From Pseudomonadota bacterium (lineage in GTDB: Bacteria > Pseudomonadota > Gammaproteobacteria > Burkholderiales > Usitatibacteraceae): DNA of 49,629 nt. Each line of letters opens with the position of its first letter. Position 1 is the first letter of the stretch. The position numbers and the translations under genes are program-made. Location: the NCBI GenBank assembly GCA_029781595.1, contig JAKOWJ010000140.1:1-49629 (forward strand), given 5' to 3'. Shown in pieces: positions 1 to 11,405 of this stretch. The notes under the pieces were generated by a model that was given only the letters and a program-made list of their open reading frames with translations, did no database searches and was not told the DNA's origin.

Positions 1-1
1 C

Positions 2-421
2 GGAGGCGAGCTCTCGCGCCTCGCCCTCGCGATCCAGGCGCTCATGGGCGGTCGCGCGGGCGTTCCCACGCTCGTGTTCGACGAGGTCGACGCGGGCATC
101 GGCGGGCGCGTGGCGGAGATCGTCGGCGGGCTGCTCGCCGAACTCGCCCGCCACCAGCAGGTGCTGTGCGTGACGCACCTGCCGCAGGTGGCGGCGCACG
201 CGCGCCACCAGCTGCGCGTGGAGAAGCGCTCGGGCCCGGGCGGCACGCGCGCCCCCGTTAAGGCCCTCGACGCCGGCGGCCGCGTCGAGGAGATCGCGCG
301 CATGCTGGGCGGGGCCCGCATCACCGAGACGACGCGCCGGCACGCCGAGGAGATGCTCGGCGCGGCCGCGGCCCTGCCGGCGGCACGGCCGAGGGCGGGC
401 GCGGCGGGGCGGGCCCGCTAG
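2..421 (+). CDS. recN: DNA repair ATPase RecN, C-terminal end (partial)
   Basis: This is the last 139 residues of RecN, an SMC-like ATPase that acts at double-strand breaks. The reading frame is already open at base 2 and begins with the ABC signature (GGELSRLALAIQ). A Walker B segment (TLVFDEVDAGIGG) follows, then the switch region (QVLCVTHLPQVAAHA) with its histidine. The coiled-coil middle and the Walker A half lie before the window. The C-terminal tail is rich in Ala, Arg and Gly. The gene ends 31 bases before the patatin gene on the same strand. Identification is firm; only the 5' part is missing. Confidence 0.93.
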   Translation, partial: GGELSRLALAIQALMGGRAGVPTLVFDEVDAGIGGRVAEIVGGLLAELARHQQVLCVTHLPQVAAHARHQLRVEKRSGPGGTRAPVKALDAGGRVEEIARMLGGARITETTRRHAEEMLGAAAALPAARPRAGAAGRAR

Positions 422-452
422 CGCGGGCGACTCGGGCCCGGGAGGCACGGCC

Positions 453-1679
453 ATGGAAGGCGGCACGGGCAAGACCGGACTGGTCCTCGCAGGCGGCGGG
501 GCGCGCGCGGCCTACCAGGTGGGCGTCCTGCAGGCGCTGCGCGAGATGCTCCCCGACCCGGCCGTCAATCCCTTTCCGGTCATCGCCGGCACTTCGGCGG
601 GCGCGGTCAACGCCGGCGCACTGGCCTGCCACGCCGACGACTTCGGCAAGGCCGTCGAGAACCTCCTGGAGGTCTGGCGCCACTTCGAGCCGCACCACGT
701 CTACCGCTCGGACTTCGCGGGCGTCGCCTCCAACAGCGCGCGCTGGGTCGGCGGGCTCCTCTTCGGGGGCTTCCTGCGCGAGCGGCGCATCTCGCTGCTG
801 GACAACCGGCCACTGGCCGCGCTGCTCGGGCGCAAGCTCGCGTTCGACCGCATCGCCGACAACATCGCCGCCGGCGCGCTGGACGCGGTGGCCGTCACCT
901 GCTCGGGCTACACCTCGGGGCAGAGCGTGAGCTTCTTCGAGGGCGCGCCGCACCTGGCGGGCTGGAAGCGCTCGCAGCGCGTGGGCGTGCGCACGCGCGT
1001 GCAGGTCGAGCACCTCATGGCCTCGAGCGCCATCCCGTTCCTCTTCCCGGCGCACAAGCTCAACCGCGAGTTCTTCGGCGACGGCTCCATGCGGCAGATC
1101 GCCCCGGTGAGCCCGGCGCTGCACCTCGGGGCTGACCGCGTCGTGGTGATCGGCACGGCGCGCATCCGCAACGACGCGCCCGAGCGCACGCGCGGGGAGA
1201 CCTACCCGACCCTCGCGCAGGTGGCCGGGCACGTGATGAACTCCATCTTCCTGGACAGCCTGGCGGTGGACATCGAGCGCCTGGAGCGCATCAACCGCAC
1301 CGTGAGCGTGGTGCCCCGCGACCGGCTGCGGCAGGCGGGCCTCACGCTGCACCACGTGGACGTGCTGGTGATGACGCCCTCGGAGCCGCTCGACGTCATC
1401 GCGCTGCGCCACGTCCGGAGCCTGCCGTGGCCCATCCGCTTCCTCATGCGCTCCGTGGGCGCCATGCGCCGGGGCGGCGCCAACCTCGCGAGCTACCTGC
1501 TCTTCGAGCAGGGCTACTGCCGCGAGCTCATCGCGCTGGGCTACCACGACACCATGAAGCGCCGCGAGGAGGTGGAGGCCTTCCTCGGGGGCGCGATGTG
1601 CCCGGTGCCCGGCGCGTACGCGCGCACGGTCAAATTCTTCGTCCCCCCCGCGGCGACGGCGCCGCCCGGAGATTCCTGA
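453..1679 (+). CDS. Patatin-like phospholipase
   Basis: A 408-residue protein of the bacterial patatin family, Ser-Asp dyad lipid acyl hydrolases. The oxyanion-hole loop GGGARAAYQ is at residues 14-22, the nucleophile elbow GTSAG has Ser48, and the dyad aspartate is in FGDGS (Asp210). No signal peptide is visible, so a cytoplasmic or membrane-associated place is likely. The stop overlaps the ATG of the thioesterase gene (TGATG). A lipase, a thioesterase and a cupin overlapping in one run suggests a small lipid or acyl-CoA unit. The physiological substrate cannot be read from the sequence. Confidence 0.88.
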   Translation: MEGGTGKTGLVLAGGGARAAYQVGVLQALREMLPDPAVNPFPVIAGTSAGAVNAGALACHADDFGKAVENLLEVWRHFEPHHVYRSDFAGVASNSARWVGGLLFGGFLRERRISLLDNRPLAALLGRKLAFDRIADNIAAGALDAVAVTCSGYTSGQSVSFFEGAPHLAGWKRSQRVGVRTRVQVEHLMASSAIPFLFPAHKLNREFFGDGSMRQIAPVSPALHLGADRVVVIGTARIRNDAPERTRGETYPTLAQVAGHVMNSIFLDSLAVDIERLERINRTVSVVPRDRLRQAGLTLHHVDVLVMTPSEPLDVIALRHVRSLPWPIRFLMRSVGAMRRGGANLASYLLFEQGYCRELIALGYHDTMKRREEVEAFLGGAMCPVPGAYARTVKFFVPPAATAPPGDS

Positions 1680-2128
1680 TGGCCCGACCCGAGCCGCACG
1701 CGCTCGCCGACTACCCGCACGCGAGCGCGATCACCACGCGCTGGATGGACAACGACGCGTACTGGCACGTGAACAACGTCGTCTACTACTCGTACTTCGA
1801 CACCGTCGTGAACGACTGGCTCATCCGCCGCGGTCTCCTCGACGTGGAGAGGGGCGCCGTGATCGGCCTGGTGGTGGAGACCGGCTGCCACTACTTCGAG
1901 CCGCTCACCTACCCGGAGACGGTGACGGCCGCGATGCGGGTGGCGCACCTGGGCAACTCCAGCGTGCGCTACGAGATCGCGCTCTTCGGGGAGAGGCGCA
2001 CGCGCGCCGCGGCCCAGGGGCACTTCGTGCACGTGTACGTCGACCGGGCCTCGCGCCGCCCGACGCCCCTGCCGGCGCCCTGGCGGGAGGCGCTCTCGGG
2101 CCTCCTGGCCGGCGGGGAGGCGAGGTGA
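1679..2128 (+). CDS. Acyl-CoA thioesterase, 4HBT hotdog fold
   Basis: A 149-residue single hotdog-domain thioesterase of the YbgC/FadM/4-hydroxybenzoyl-CoA thioesterase type. The N-terminal segment RWMDNDAYWHVNNVVYYSYF carries the family signature, an aspartate followed by HVNN. The ATG at 1679 is chosen because it overlaps the patatin stop and places the hotdog motif at the usual distance. The stop overlaps the GTG start of the cupin gene, indicating translational coupling. Acyl-CoA or acyl-ACP hydrolysis is expected from the family; the chain-length preference is unknown. Confidence 0.85.
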   Translation: MARPEPHALADYPHASAITTRWMDNDAYWHVNNVVYYSYFDTVVNDWLIRRGLLDVERGAVIGLVVETGCHYFEPLTYPETVTAAMRVAHLGNSSVRYEIALFGERRTRAAAQGHFVHVYVDRASRRPTPLPAPWREALSGLLAGGEAR

Positions 2129-2511
2129 CGCCGGTCCGCGCCCTGGCGGCGCTCGCGCTTCTCGCCTCGCTGGCCGCGCTGGCGCAGGCGCCCGGCCTGC
2201 AGCGGCGCGAGCTCCAGCGCGCGCCCCTGGCCGACGGCGTTCACGAGGTGGTCCTGGTGCAGGTGGAGGTCGCGCCCGGGAGCGCGTCGGGACGCCACCG
2301 CCACCCGGGGGTGGAGACGGGCTACGTGCTGGCGGGCGAGACGGTGCTGGAGGTCGAGGGCGAGCCGCCGCGCCGACTCGGGCCCGGCGACTCCTACCTC
2401 ATCCCCGCCGGGCGGGCGCACGACGTCCGTGCCACCGGCACCGGCCCCGCCCGGGCGCTGGCCACCTTCGTGGTCGAGCGCGGCAAGCCGCTCGCGACGC
2501 CGGCGCCCTGA
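2125..2511 (+). CDS. Secreted single-domain cupin protein
   Basis: A 128-residue protein with a GTG start overlapping the preceding stop. Residues 1-22 form a signal peptide (hydrophobic, ending LAALAQA). The rest is one cupin barrel. Motif 1 is seen as GRHRHPGVETGYVLAGE (two histidines and a glutamate) and motif 2 as GPGDSYLIPAGRAHDV. The metal ligands look intact, so a periplasmic metal-binding cupin is likely, but cupins range from enzymes to binding proteins. It closes the patatin-thioesterase run; the next gene is on the other strand. Confidence 0.8.
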   Translation: MTPVRALAALALLASLAALAQAPGLQRRELQRAPLADGVHEVVLVQVEVAPGSASGRHRHPGVETGYVLAGETVLEVEGEPPRRLGPGDSYLIPAGRAHDVRATGTGPARALATFVVERGKPLATPAP

Positions 2512-2523
2512 GGGCGCCCGGAC

Positions 2524-3207
2524 TCAGGCGAGCAGGATCGGGCTGCGGTAGCGCGCCTGCAGCCACCGCGAGAGCTCGGCGACCTCCTCGGCGCACACCG
2601 AGTGCGGCATCGGGTACGTGTGCCACTCGGGCGCGTTGCCGCGGCCGGCGAGCACGGCGCGGGCGGACTCGGCGAGCGCCGGGGGCACCACGGGGTCCTG
2701 CGTGCCGTGGGCCATGAAGACCGGCACGCGCTCGTTGGCGTCGGCGGCCTCGCGGGCGAGCGACTCCGCCAGCGGGAGGTAGGTCGACAGCGCGAGGATC
2801 CCGGCGAGCGCCTCGGTGTGGCGAAGCCCCGTGTGCAGCGCGATCGCGCCCCCCTGCGAGAAGCCCGCGAGGACGATCCGGCTGGCCGGGATGCCGCGCG
2901 ACTTCTCGCGCGCGAGGAAGGCCTCGACCTGCGCGGCCGACTCGCGGATGCCCGCCTCGTCCGGCAGGCGCCCGATGTCGGCCATCGCGATGTCGTACCA
3001 CGCGCGCATGGCGTGGCCGTCGTTGATGGTGACGGGGCGCACCGGCGCGTGCGGGAAGAGGAAGCGCAGCGGCAGGTCCTCCGGCAGGTCCAGCTCGCGC
3101 ACGATGGGCACGAAGTCCCAGCCGTCGGCCCCCAGGCCGTGCATCCAGAGGACGGTGCCGACGGGGTCGGCGCCGGTGGCGAGTTCGATATGCTCGAGCA
3201 GGGGCAT
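2524..3207 (-). CDS. Carboxylesterase / phospholipase family alpha-beta hydrolase
   Basis: A 227-residue esterase of the carboxylesterase/lysophospholipase family. The catalytic triad is visible: Ser117 in GFSQGG, Asp171 in HGTQDPVVPP and His202 in PMPHSV. The N-terminal HGLGADG loop forms the oxyanion hole. There is no signal peptide. It ends 12 bases from the convergent cupin gene and starts two bases after the end of mog, suggesting a darP-mog-esterase transcript. These enzymes hydrolyse short-chain esters; the natural substrate is not evident. Confidence 0.88.
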   Translation of the reverse strand: MPLLEHIELATGADPVGTVLWMHGLGADGWDFVPIVRELDLPEDLPLRFLFPHAPVRPVTINDGHAMRAWYDIAMADIGRLPDEAGIRESAAQVEAFLAREKSRGIPASRIVLAGFSQGGAIALHTGLRHTEALAGILALSTYLPLAESLAREAADANERVPVFMAHGTQDPVVPPALAESARAVLAGRGNAPEWHTYPMPHSVCAEEVAELSRWLQARYRSPILLA

Positions 3208-3208
3208 G

Positions 3209-3805
3209 TCAGGGCCTCGGGGGGCGGATGGCGGACTTGGGGCGGAAGGCCTTCACGACCTCCTCGCGCGTCTCGAGGTACGGGCCCCCGAGAAGGTCGA
3301 TGCAGTAGGGCACGGCGGCGAAGATGCCCGCGACGCGCACGCCGCCGTCGGCGCCGCGCGCGCCCTCCAGCGTCTCGCGGATGGACTTGGGCTGCCCCGG
3401 CAGGTTGAGGATGAGGGCGCTCCCGCGGACGGCGGCCACCTGGCGCGAGAGGATGGCCGTGGGCACGAATTCCAGGCTGATGCGGCGCATCTGCTCGCCG
3501 AAGCCGGGCATCTCGCGGTCGGCGACGGCGAGCGTGGCGTCGGGGGTCACGTCGCGGGGCGCGGGACCGGTGCCGCCCGTGGTGACGACGAGATGGCAGC
3601 CGGCGCGGTCGACAAGCTCCACGAGCGTGGCCTCGATCGTGGCGCGGTCGTCCGGGATGAGGCGGCGTTCCCAGGTCACGGGATTGAGCAGGGCGCCGGC
3701 GAGCCACTGCTCGAGCGCGGGGATGCCCTCGTCGCGGTAGACGCCCTGCGAGGCGCGGTCGCTGGTGGCCACCAGGCCGATGGTGACGGGGTCGTGCGCG
3801 CTCAC
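3209..3805 (-). CDS. mog: Molybdopterin adenylyltransferase (MogA/MoaB family)
   Basis: A 198-residue MogA-type protein that adenylates molybdopterin before molybdenum insertion. The signature VVTTGGTGPAPRDVTPDAT contains the nucleotide-binding TGGTG loop. Further family segments are ALILNLPGQPKSIRE and the N-terminal GLVATSDRASQGVYRDEG. The GTG start at 3805 overlaps the darP stop (GTGA) and gives the standard MogA length. Supply of molybdenum cofactor fits the molybdenum hydroxylase genes near 29-32 kb. Those enzymes would also need cytidylylation, and no such gene was seen here. Confidence 0.9.
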   Translation of the reverse strand: MSAHDPVTIGLVATSDRASQGVYRDEGIPALEQWLAGALLNPVTWERRLIPDDRATIEATLVELVDRAGCHLVVTTGGTGPAPRDVTPDATLAVADREMPGFGEQMRRISLEFVPTAILSRQVAAVRGSALILNLPGQPKSIRETLEGARGADGGVRVAGIFAAVPYCIDLLGGPYLETREEVVKAFRPKSAIRPPRP

Positions 3806-4305
3806 GCGTGCCGCCTCTCGTGCTCGCGCACGATCTCGTTCACGGCCTGGAAGAGCTCGCGGGCGCGGCGAGGCGGCCCGCCGCCCTGGCGCTCCTCGCG
3901 GGCGGCGCGCGCGAGGTTGGCCAGCCGGTGCGGGTCGGCCCCGGGGTGGTCGCGCGCGAAGCGCTCGACGGCCGCCGGGTCGGCGAGGAGCTCGTCGCGC
4001 CAGCGCTCGACGCGGTGGAACAGCGCCGTCTCCTCGTGCGAGGGAGCCTCCTGCGCCTGGAGCTGCGCGACGATGGGACCGGCGTCGATGTCGCGCATGA
4101 GCCGGCCGATGTACTGCATCTGGCGGCGCTTCGCCTCGTGCTTGGTGATGCGCTGGCAGGCCTGCACGGCCTCGCGCAGGTCGTCCGGCAGCTCGATCGC
4201 CGCGAGACGCTCCGCGGAAAGGCGCGTAAGGGCCTCGCCCACCGACTGCAGGTCGTGCATCTGCCGCTTGCGGCGGGTTTTGCTGATAAGATTCTCGTCG
4301 CTCAT
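3802..4305 (-). CDS. darP: DarP/YjgA family 50S ribosome assembly factor
   Basis: A 167-residue protein of the DUF615/YjgA family, now named DarP, linked to late 50S assembly. Visible family segments are the N-terminal KTRRKRQMHDLQSVGEAL and ITKHEAKRRQMQYIGRLMR, both highly basic and helical. An AAGGA ribosome-binding site lies a few bases before ATG 4305. The stop overlaps the mog start by four bases. It is divergent from pmbA across about 105 bases, an arrangement common in Beta- and Gammaproteobacteria, which supports both calls. Confidence 0.88.
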   Translation of the reverse strand: MSDENLISKTRRKRQMHDLQSVGEALTRLSAERLAAIELPDDLREAVQACQRITKHEAKRRQMQYIGRLMRDIDAGPIVAQLQAQEAPSHEETALFHRVERWRDELLADPAAVERFARDHPGADPHRLANLARAAREERQGGGPPRRARELFQAVNEIVREHERRHA

Positions 4306-4410
4306 CCGGTCCTTCGATCGCCCCTGCGGCCGGTCGCGGCCGGGCCCGCCGAAGTGTAGTGCTTTTGGGGGCCCCGCGCGCGCGCCGGCGGCCGCGAACC
4401 ACCCCACGCC

Positions 4411-6970
<2,560 letters not shown>

Positions 6971-6994
6971 CCGACCGCCGCGCTGCCGGCACGG

Positions 6995-7022
6995 GGGCCC
7001 GCCGGGAGGCGGGCCCTTTCCT
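6995..7022. terminator. Intrinsic terminator between convergent dctP and dctM
   Basis: A perfect 9-bp stem (GGGCCCGCC and its complement) with a GGGA loop lies 25 bases after the dctP stop, followed by TTTCCTTTCC. It ends just before the stop codon of the oppositely oriented dctM gene, so it best serves dctP. Confidence 0.8.
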
Positions 7023-7025
7023 TTC

Positions 7026-8912
7026 CTACTTCCCGCCGCGCAGCGCCTTCTCGATCTCGTCCGCCGCCTTCTCCTCGGGCGTCCTCGGCGCGGGCGGCGC
7101 GGCGGCGGGCGCCTTCGCCGCGCCGGACTTGGCCGGCGCGTCCTTCGGTGCCGGCGCCGGCTCGCCGCGCAGCTCGCGCTCGAGGGCCTTGGCCGGGTCT
7201 TCCGCGGGCGCGGGGGAGGCCGGCGCCGGGGCGCCGCCGCCCATCGATTTCTGCAGGTCGCGCAGGATGTCGTCGGCGGGCGCGCCCGGCTCCTCGGCGG
7301 GGATCTCGATCTTCACCTTCGAGGGATCGTAGGTCGCCTGGTCCGCCTTGTAGACCAGCACCATCTGCGGGAAGAGGATCACCAGGCCGATCATCACCAC
7401 CTGGATCAGCACGAAGGGCACCGCGCCCCAGTAGATCTGCATGGTGGTCACCGGCGCGGTGAGCTTGCCCGTGACCCTGTCCAGGTACTCCTTGCCGGGC
7501 GCCACGCTGCGCAGGAAGAAGAGCGCGAAGCCGAAGGGCGGGTGCATGAACGAGGTCTGCATGTTCACGCCCAGCAGCACGCCGAACCAGATGAGGTCGA
7601 TGCCGAGCTTCTCGGCCACGGGGCCCAGCAGCGGCACGATGATGAAAGAGAGCTCGAAGAAGTCCAGGAAGAAGGCGAGGACGAACACCAGGAGGTTCAC
7701 CACCAGCAGGAACCCGAGCTGCCCGCCCGGCAGGCCCACGAGCAGCTCCTCCACCCACTTGTGCCCGTCGATGCCGTAGAAGGTGAGGCTGAAGACGCGC
7801 GCGCCCACCAGGATGAACAGCACGAAGGTCGCGAGCTTGGCGGTGCTGTCCATCGCCTGCCGCAGCAGCCTGAAGGACAGGCGCCGGCGGGCGATCGCCA
7901 TCACCAGCGCCCCGGAAGCGCCCATCGCGCCGCCCTCGGTCGGCGTGGCCCACCCGAGGAAGATCGTGCCCAGGACGAGGAAGATGAGGCCCAGCGGCGG
8001 GATCAGCACGAAGACGACCTGCTGCGCGAGCTGCGAGAGGAAGCGCAGCCCCATCACCCGCGCCAGGCTCGCGAGGGCGAAGGCGAGCCCCGCGCCGGCC
8101 GCCGCGCCGAGCACCAGGCGCTCGTCCAGCATGGCCTCGGGGTAGGCGCGCGTGTAGTAGAGGCGGTCGAAGGCGATGGCCACCACCGTCGACACCGCCA
8201 CCAGCACGCCCAGCGAGACGATGCCGCTCGTGCCGTCCGGCTCGCGAAGGCGCCTCGCCTCGGGCGGCAGCGCCGGCGCCCACGAGGGCTTGAAGACGGC
8301 CACGCCGATCGCGAAGGCCGCGTAGAGGATAGTGAGCACGAAGCCCGGGATGAAGGCGCCGGCGTACATGTCGCCCACGGACTTGCCCAGCTGGTCGGCC
8401 ATGATGATGAGCACCAGCGAGGGCGGGATGATCTGCGCGAGCGTGCCCGAGGCGGCGATGACGCCGGAGGCGAAGCGCCGGTCGTAGCCGTATCGCAGCA
8501 TGATGGGCAGCGAGATGAGGCCCATGGAGATCACCGAGGCCGCCACCACGCCCGTGGTCGCCGCGAGCAGCGCGCCCACGAAGATCACCGCGAAGGCGAG
8601 GCCGCCGCGCAGCGGACCGAACACCTGGCCGATGGTGTCCAGCAGGTCCTCGGCCATGCCGCTTCGCTCGAGGATGAGCCCCATGAAGGTGAAGAAGGGC
8701 ACGGCGAGCAGCGTGTCGTTGGACATCACGCCCCAGACGCGCTCCGGCAGCGCCTGGAAGAGCTCGGGGCGAAGCAACCCCAGCTGGATGCCGATCAGGC
8801 CGAAGACGATGCCGTTGGCCGCCAGCGAGAAGGCGACCGGGTAGCCCAGCAGGAGGAAGACCACCAGCGAGGCGAACATGATGGGCGCCATGTTGTGCGC
8901 GAGGAACTCCAT
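7026..8912 (-). CDS. dctM: TRAP transporter large permease subunit DctM, extended
   Basis: A 628-residue large TRAP permease, the sodium-coupled transport subunit. It has many transmembrane helices and family segments such as MSNDTLLAVPFFTFMGLILERSGMAEDLLDTI and FVLFILVGARVFSLTFYGIDG. It is longer than the usual ~430 residues because of an inserted hydrophobic pair near the middle (LGVLVAVSTVVAIAFDRLYY and following) and a hydrophilic Ala/Pro/Glu-rich tail of about 100 residues. The ATG at 8912 shares one base with the dctQ stop. The inserted-helix form is typical of the subgroup often labelled mannitol/chloroaromatic TRAP; the charged tail is unusual. Confidence 0.9.
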   Translation of the reverse strand: MEFLAHNMAPIMFASLVVFLLLGYPVAFSLAANGIVFGLIGIQLGLLRPELFQALPERVWGVMSNDTLLAVPFFTFMGLILERSGMAEDLLDTIGQVFGPLRGGLAFAVIFVGALLAATTGVVAASVISMGLISLPIMLRYGYDRRFASGVIAASGTLAQIIPPSLVLIIMADQLGKSVGDMYAGAFIPGFVLTILYAAFAIGVAVFKPSWAPALPPEARRLREPDGTSGIVSLGVLVAVSTVVAIAFDRLYYTRAYPEAMLDERLVLGAAAGAGLAFALASLARVMGLRFLSQLAQQVVFVLIPPLGLIFLVLGTIFLGWATPTEGGAMGASGALVMAIARRRLSFRLLRQAMDSTAKLATFVLFILVGARVFSLTFYGIDGHKWVEELLVGLPGGQLGFLLVVNLLVFVLAFFLDFFELSFIIVPLLGPVAEKLGIDLIWFGVLLGVNMQTSFMHPPFGFALFFLRSVAPGKEYLDRVTGKLTAPVTTMQIYWGAVPFVLIQVVMIGLVILFPQMVLVYKADQATYDPSKVKIEIPAEEPGAPADDILRDLQKSMGGGAPAPASPAPAEDPAKALERELRGEPAPAPKDAPAKSGAAKAPAAAPPAPRTPEEKAADEIEKALRGGK

Positions 8913-9502
8913 CAGGCTTTCTCCTCGGCGAGGCGGCGGATCTCCTCCGCGAGCTGCTCCTCGGCATTGTGGCCGTGCATGGCCTCGAGGGGATCGGGAC
9001 CGGCGCCGGCGAGGAAGGCCACGCGCTTGATGAGCTCGGAGAGCCCCTGCAGGGAGAGCAGCACGAAGCCCACCGGCACCAGCAGCCGGGCCGGCCAGAT
9101 CACGAGCCCGCCCGCGCTGGGCGAGACCTCGTGCTCCACCCACGTGCGCACGAAGGCGGGCCACGACAGGTAGATGAAGAGCGCCGCCATGGGCAGCAGG
9201 AAGAAGACCGTGCCGAAGACCTCGATGGCGGCCTGCACGCGCCGCGAGAAGCGCCCGGCCACCACGTCGATGCGCACGTGCTCGTTGTGGAGCAGCGTGT
9301 AGCCGGCGCACAGGAGGAACACCGCGGAGAAGAGGTACCACTGCAGCTCCAGGAAGGCGTTGGAGCTGTAGTTGAAGACCTTGCGCACGATCGCGTTCAC
9401 CGCGCTCACGAGCACCGCCACCAGGATCAGCCAGTACGCCGACTTGCCGACGCGCGCGCTCAGCGCGTCGATCCAGCCGGAAAGCCGCAGCAGTGCCTTC
9501 AT
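8912..9502 (-). CDS. dctQ: TRAP transporter small permease subunit DctQ
   Basis: A 196-residue small TRAP subunit with four predicted transmembrane helices. Family markers are VNAIVRKVFNYSSNAFLELQWYLF (residues about 36-60) and HNEHVRIDVVAGRFSRR. It overlaps dctM by one base and must be co-translated with it. A soluble tail of about 40 residues rich in Glu follows the last helix. The partner binding protein is the convergent dctP gene rather than an upstream co-operonic gene. Confidence 0.9.
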   Translation of the reverse strand: MKALLRLSGWIDALSARVGKSAYWLILVAVLVSAVNAIVRKVFNYSSNAFLELQWYLFSAVFLLCAGYTLLHNEHVRIDVVAGRFSRRVQAAIEVFGTVFFLLPMAALFIYLSWPAFVRTWVEHEVSPSAGGLVIWPARLLVPVGFVLLSLQGLSELIKRVAFLAGAGPDPLEAMHGHNAEEQLAEEIRRLAEEKA

Positions 9503-9558
9503 CTCGTCCTCCTCCGCTCGCCCTCCCGCGGCGCCGTGGCGGGATGCAGGCTGCGCCG

Positions 9559-9564
9559 ATTATA
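9559..9564 (-). promoter_or_regulatory. Probable -10 element for dctQM
   Basis: Reading the minus strand, TATAAT lies 57 bases before the dctQ ATG in an otherwise GC-rich gap. No strong -35 is visible at 17 bases, so the assignment rests on the perfect -10 match and position. Confidence 0.45.
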
Positions 9565-9604
9565 GGCGAGCGTCCGCGCGCGACGGGCCCCGCGGGCCGC
9601 GTGC

Positions 9605-9610
9605 TAGAAT
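9605..9610 (+). promoter_or_regulatory. Probable -10 element for glyA
   Basis: TAGAAT lies 52 bases before the glyA ATG inside the divergent dctQ-glyA gap. TGC-TAGAAT is a recurrent -10 form in this GC-rich genome. The -35 is weak, and no SAM- or glycine-type riboswitch is apparent in the leader. Confidence 0.45.
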
Positions 9611-9661
9611 CCTCCACGCATTCAATCACTTCCCGAAGTCCCGGACCCCCCGGGCCGCCCC

Positions 9662-10936
9662 ATGTTCCCCGACACGCACACCATCGCCGCCGTCGATCCC
9701 GAGATCTGGCAGGCCATCGGCGCCGAGTACCGCCGCCAGGAGGAAGGGCTCGAGCTCATCGCGAGCGAGAACTACGCGAGCCCCGCGGTCCTGGCCGCCC
9801 AGGGCACCGTCCTCACCAACAAGTACGCCGAGGGCTACCCCGGCAAGCGCTACTACGGCGGCTGCGAGTTCGTGGACGTCGCCGAGAGCCTCGCCATCGA
9901 GCGCGTGAAGAAGCTCTTCGGCGCCGAGTACGCCAACGTCCAGCCGCACTCGGGCTCGCAGGCGAACCAGGCCGTGTACCTCGCGATGCTCAAGCCCGGG
10001 GACACGATCCTGGGCATGTCGCTCGCCCACGGCGGGCACCTCACGCACGGCGCCGCGGTGAACCTCTCGGGCAAGCTCTTCAACTCGGTGGCCTACGGCC
10101 TGAGCGAGGCCGAGGAGATCGACTACGACCAGGTGCGCGATCTCGCGCGCGAGTTCAACCCGCGCATGATCGTGGCCGGCGCCTCCGCCTACGCGCTGCG
10201 CGCCGACTGGCAGCGCTTCCGCGACATCGCCGACGAGGTCGGCGCCATGCTCATGGTGGACATGGCGCACTACGCGGGCCTGGTGGCCGCGGGCCTGTAC
10301 CCGAACCCCGTGGGCATCGCCGATTTCGTGACCAGCACCACGCACAAGACGCTGCGCGGCCCGCGCGGCGGCGTGATCCTCGCCGCCACGGAGCACGAGA
10401 AGTCCCTCAACTCGGCCATCTTCCCGTCCATCCAGGGCGGGCCGCTCATGCACGTGATCGCCGCCAAGGCCGTCTCGTTCCGGGAGGCGCTCGCGCCCGC
10501 GTTCAAGGCCTACCAGGCGCAGGTCCTGGCCAACGCCTCGGCCATGGCCACCACGCTCGCCTCCCGGGGCCTTCGCATCGTCTCGGGCCGCACGGAGAGC
10601 CACCTCTTCCTCGTGGACCTGCGCCCCATGAAGGTCACCGGCAAGGACGCCGAGGCGGCGCTGGGCCGCGCGCACATCACGGTGAACAAGAACGCGATCC
10701 CCAACGACCCCGAGAAGCCCTTCGTCACCAGCGGCATCCGCGTGGGCTCGCCGGCGATGACCACGCGGGGACTCGGCACGGCCGAGGCCGTCGAGGTGGC
10801 CAACCTCATCGCCGACGCCCTCGAGGCGCGCGGCGACGAGGCGCGACTCGCGCAGGTCGGGGCGAGGGTGAACGCGCTCTGCGCGCGCTTCCCGGTCTAC
10901 GGGCCGGCCATGCGCGCCACCTACGGGCTCGCCTGA
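9662..10936 (+). CDS. glyA: Serine hydroxymethyltransferase
   Basis: A 424-residue PLP enzyme that interconverts serine and glycine with tetrahydrofolate. The N-terminal [39 protein letters not shown] is diagnostic. The PLP lysine is in [14 protein letters not shown], and the folate-site residues around [12 protein letters not shown] are normal. Length and full motif coverage indicate an intact gene. It is followed after 15 bases by nrdR, as in many Beta- and Gammaproteobacteria. Confidence 0.97.
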   Translation: MFPDTHTIAAVDPEIWQAIGAEYRRQEEGLELIASENYASPAVLAAQGTVLTNKYAEGYPGKRYYGGCEFVDVAESLAIERVKKLFGAEYANVQPHSGSQANQAVYLAMLKPGDTILGMSLAHGGHLTHGAAVNLSGKLFNSVAYGLSEAEEIDYDQVRDLAREFNPRMIVAGASAYALRADWQRFRDIADEVGAMLMVDMAHYAGLVAAGLYPNPVGIADFVTSTTHKTLRGPRGGVILAATEHEKSLNSAIFPSIQGGPLMHVIAAKAVSFREALAPAFKAYQAQVLANASAMATTLASRGLRIVSGRTESHLFLVDLRPMKVTGKDAEAALGRAHITVNKNAIPNDPEKPFVTSGIRVGSPAMTTRGLGTAEAVEVANLIADALEARGDEARLAQVGARVNALCARFPVYGPAMRATYGLA

Positions 10937-10951
10937 GGCGCGGGGCCGGCG

Positions 10952-11404
10952 ATGAAATGCCCCTTCTGCGGCGCCGAGGACACCCAGGTCATCGACTCGC
11001 GGGTGAGCGAGGAGGGGGACTCGATCCGCCGCCGCCGCCGCTGCGCGGTGTGCGCCAAGCGCTTCACCACCTACGAGACGGCGGAGCTGCGCATGCCGCA
11101 GGTCGTGAAGGGCAACGGCCAGCGCGAGGACTTCTCGTCGGCCAAGCTGCGCACCGGCTTCCAGCGCGCGCTGCACAAGCGCCCCGTCACGACCGAGCTG
11201 GTCGACGCCGCCATCACCCGCATCGAGCAGAAGCTGCTCGCGCTGGGCGAGCGGGAGGTCGACTCGCGCCGCATCGGCGAGATGGTGATGGAGGAGCTGC
11301 GCCGGCTCGACAAGGTGGCCTACATCCGCTTCGCCTCGGTGTACCGGAGCTTCTCGGACGTCGACGACTTCCGCGACGCCATCCGCGAGGTGCGGGACAA
11401 GTAG
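10952..11404 (+). CDS. nrdR: Transcriptional repressor NrdR
   Basis: A 150-residue repressor of ribonucleotide reductase genes. The N-terminal zinc ribbon has CPFC and CAVC pairs, followed by the DNA-binding [16 protein letters not shown] segment. An ATP-cone domain fills residues 50-140. It is placed between glyA and ribD, one base before the ribD GTG. Its targets, nrd genes with NrdR boxes, are not in the window. Confidence 0.96.
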   Translation: MKCPFCGAEDTQVIDSRVSEEGDSIRRRRRCAVCAKRFTTYETAELRMPQVVKGNGQREDFSSAKLRTGFQRALHKRPVTTELVDAAITRIEQKLLALGEREVDSRRIGEMVMEELRRLDKVAYIRFASVYRSFSDVDDFRDAIREVRDK

Positions 11405-11405
11405 G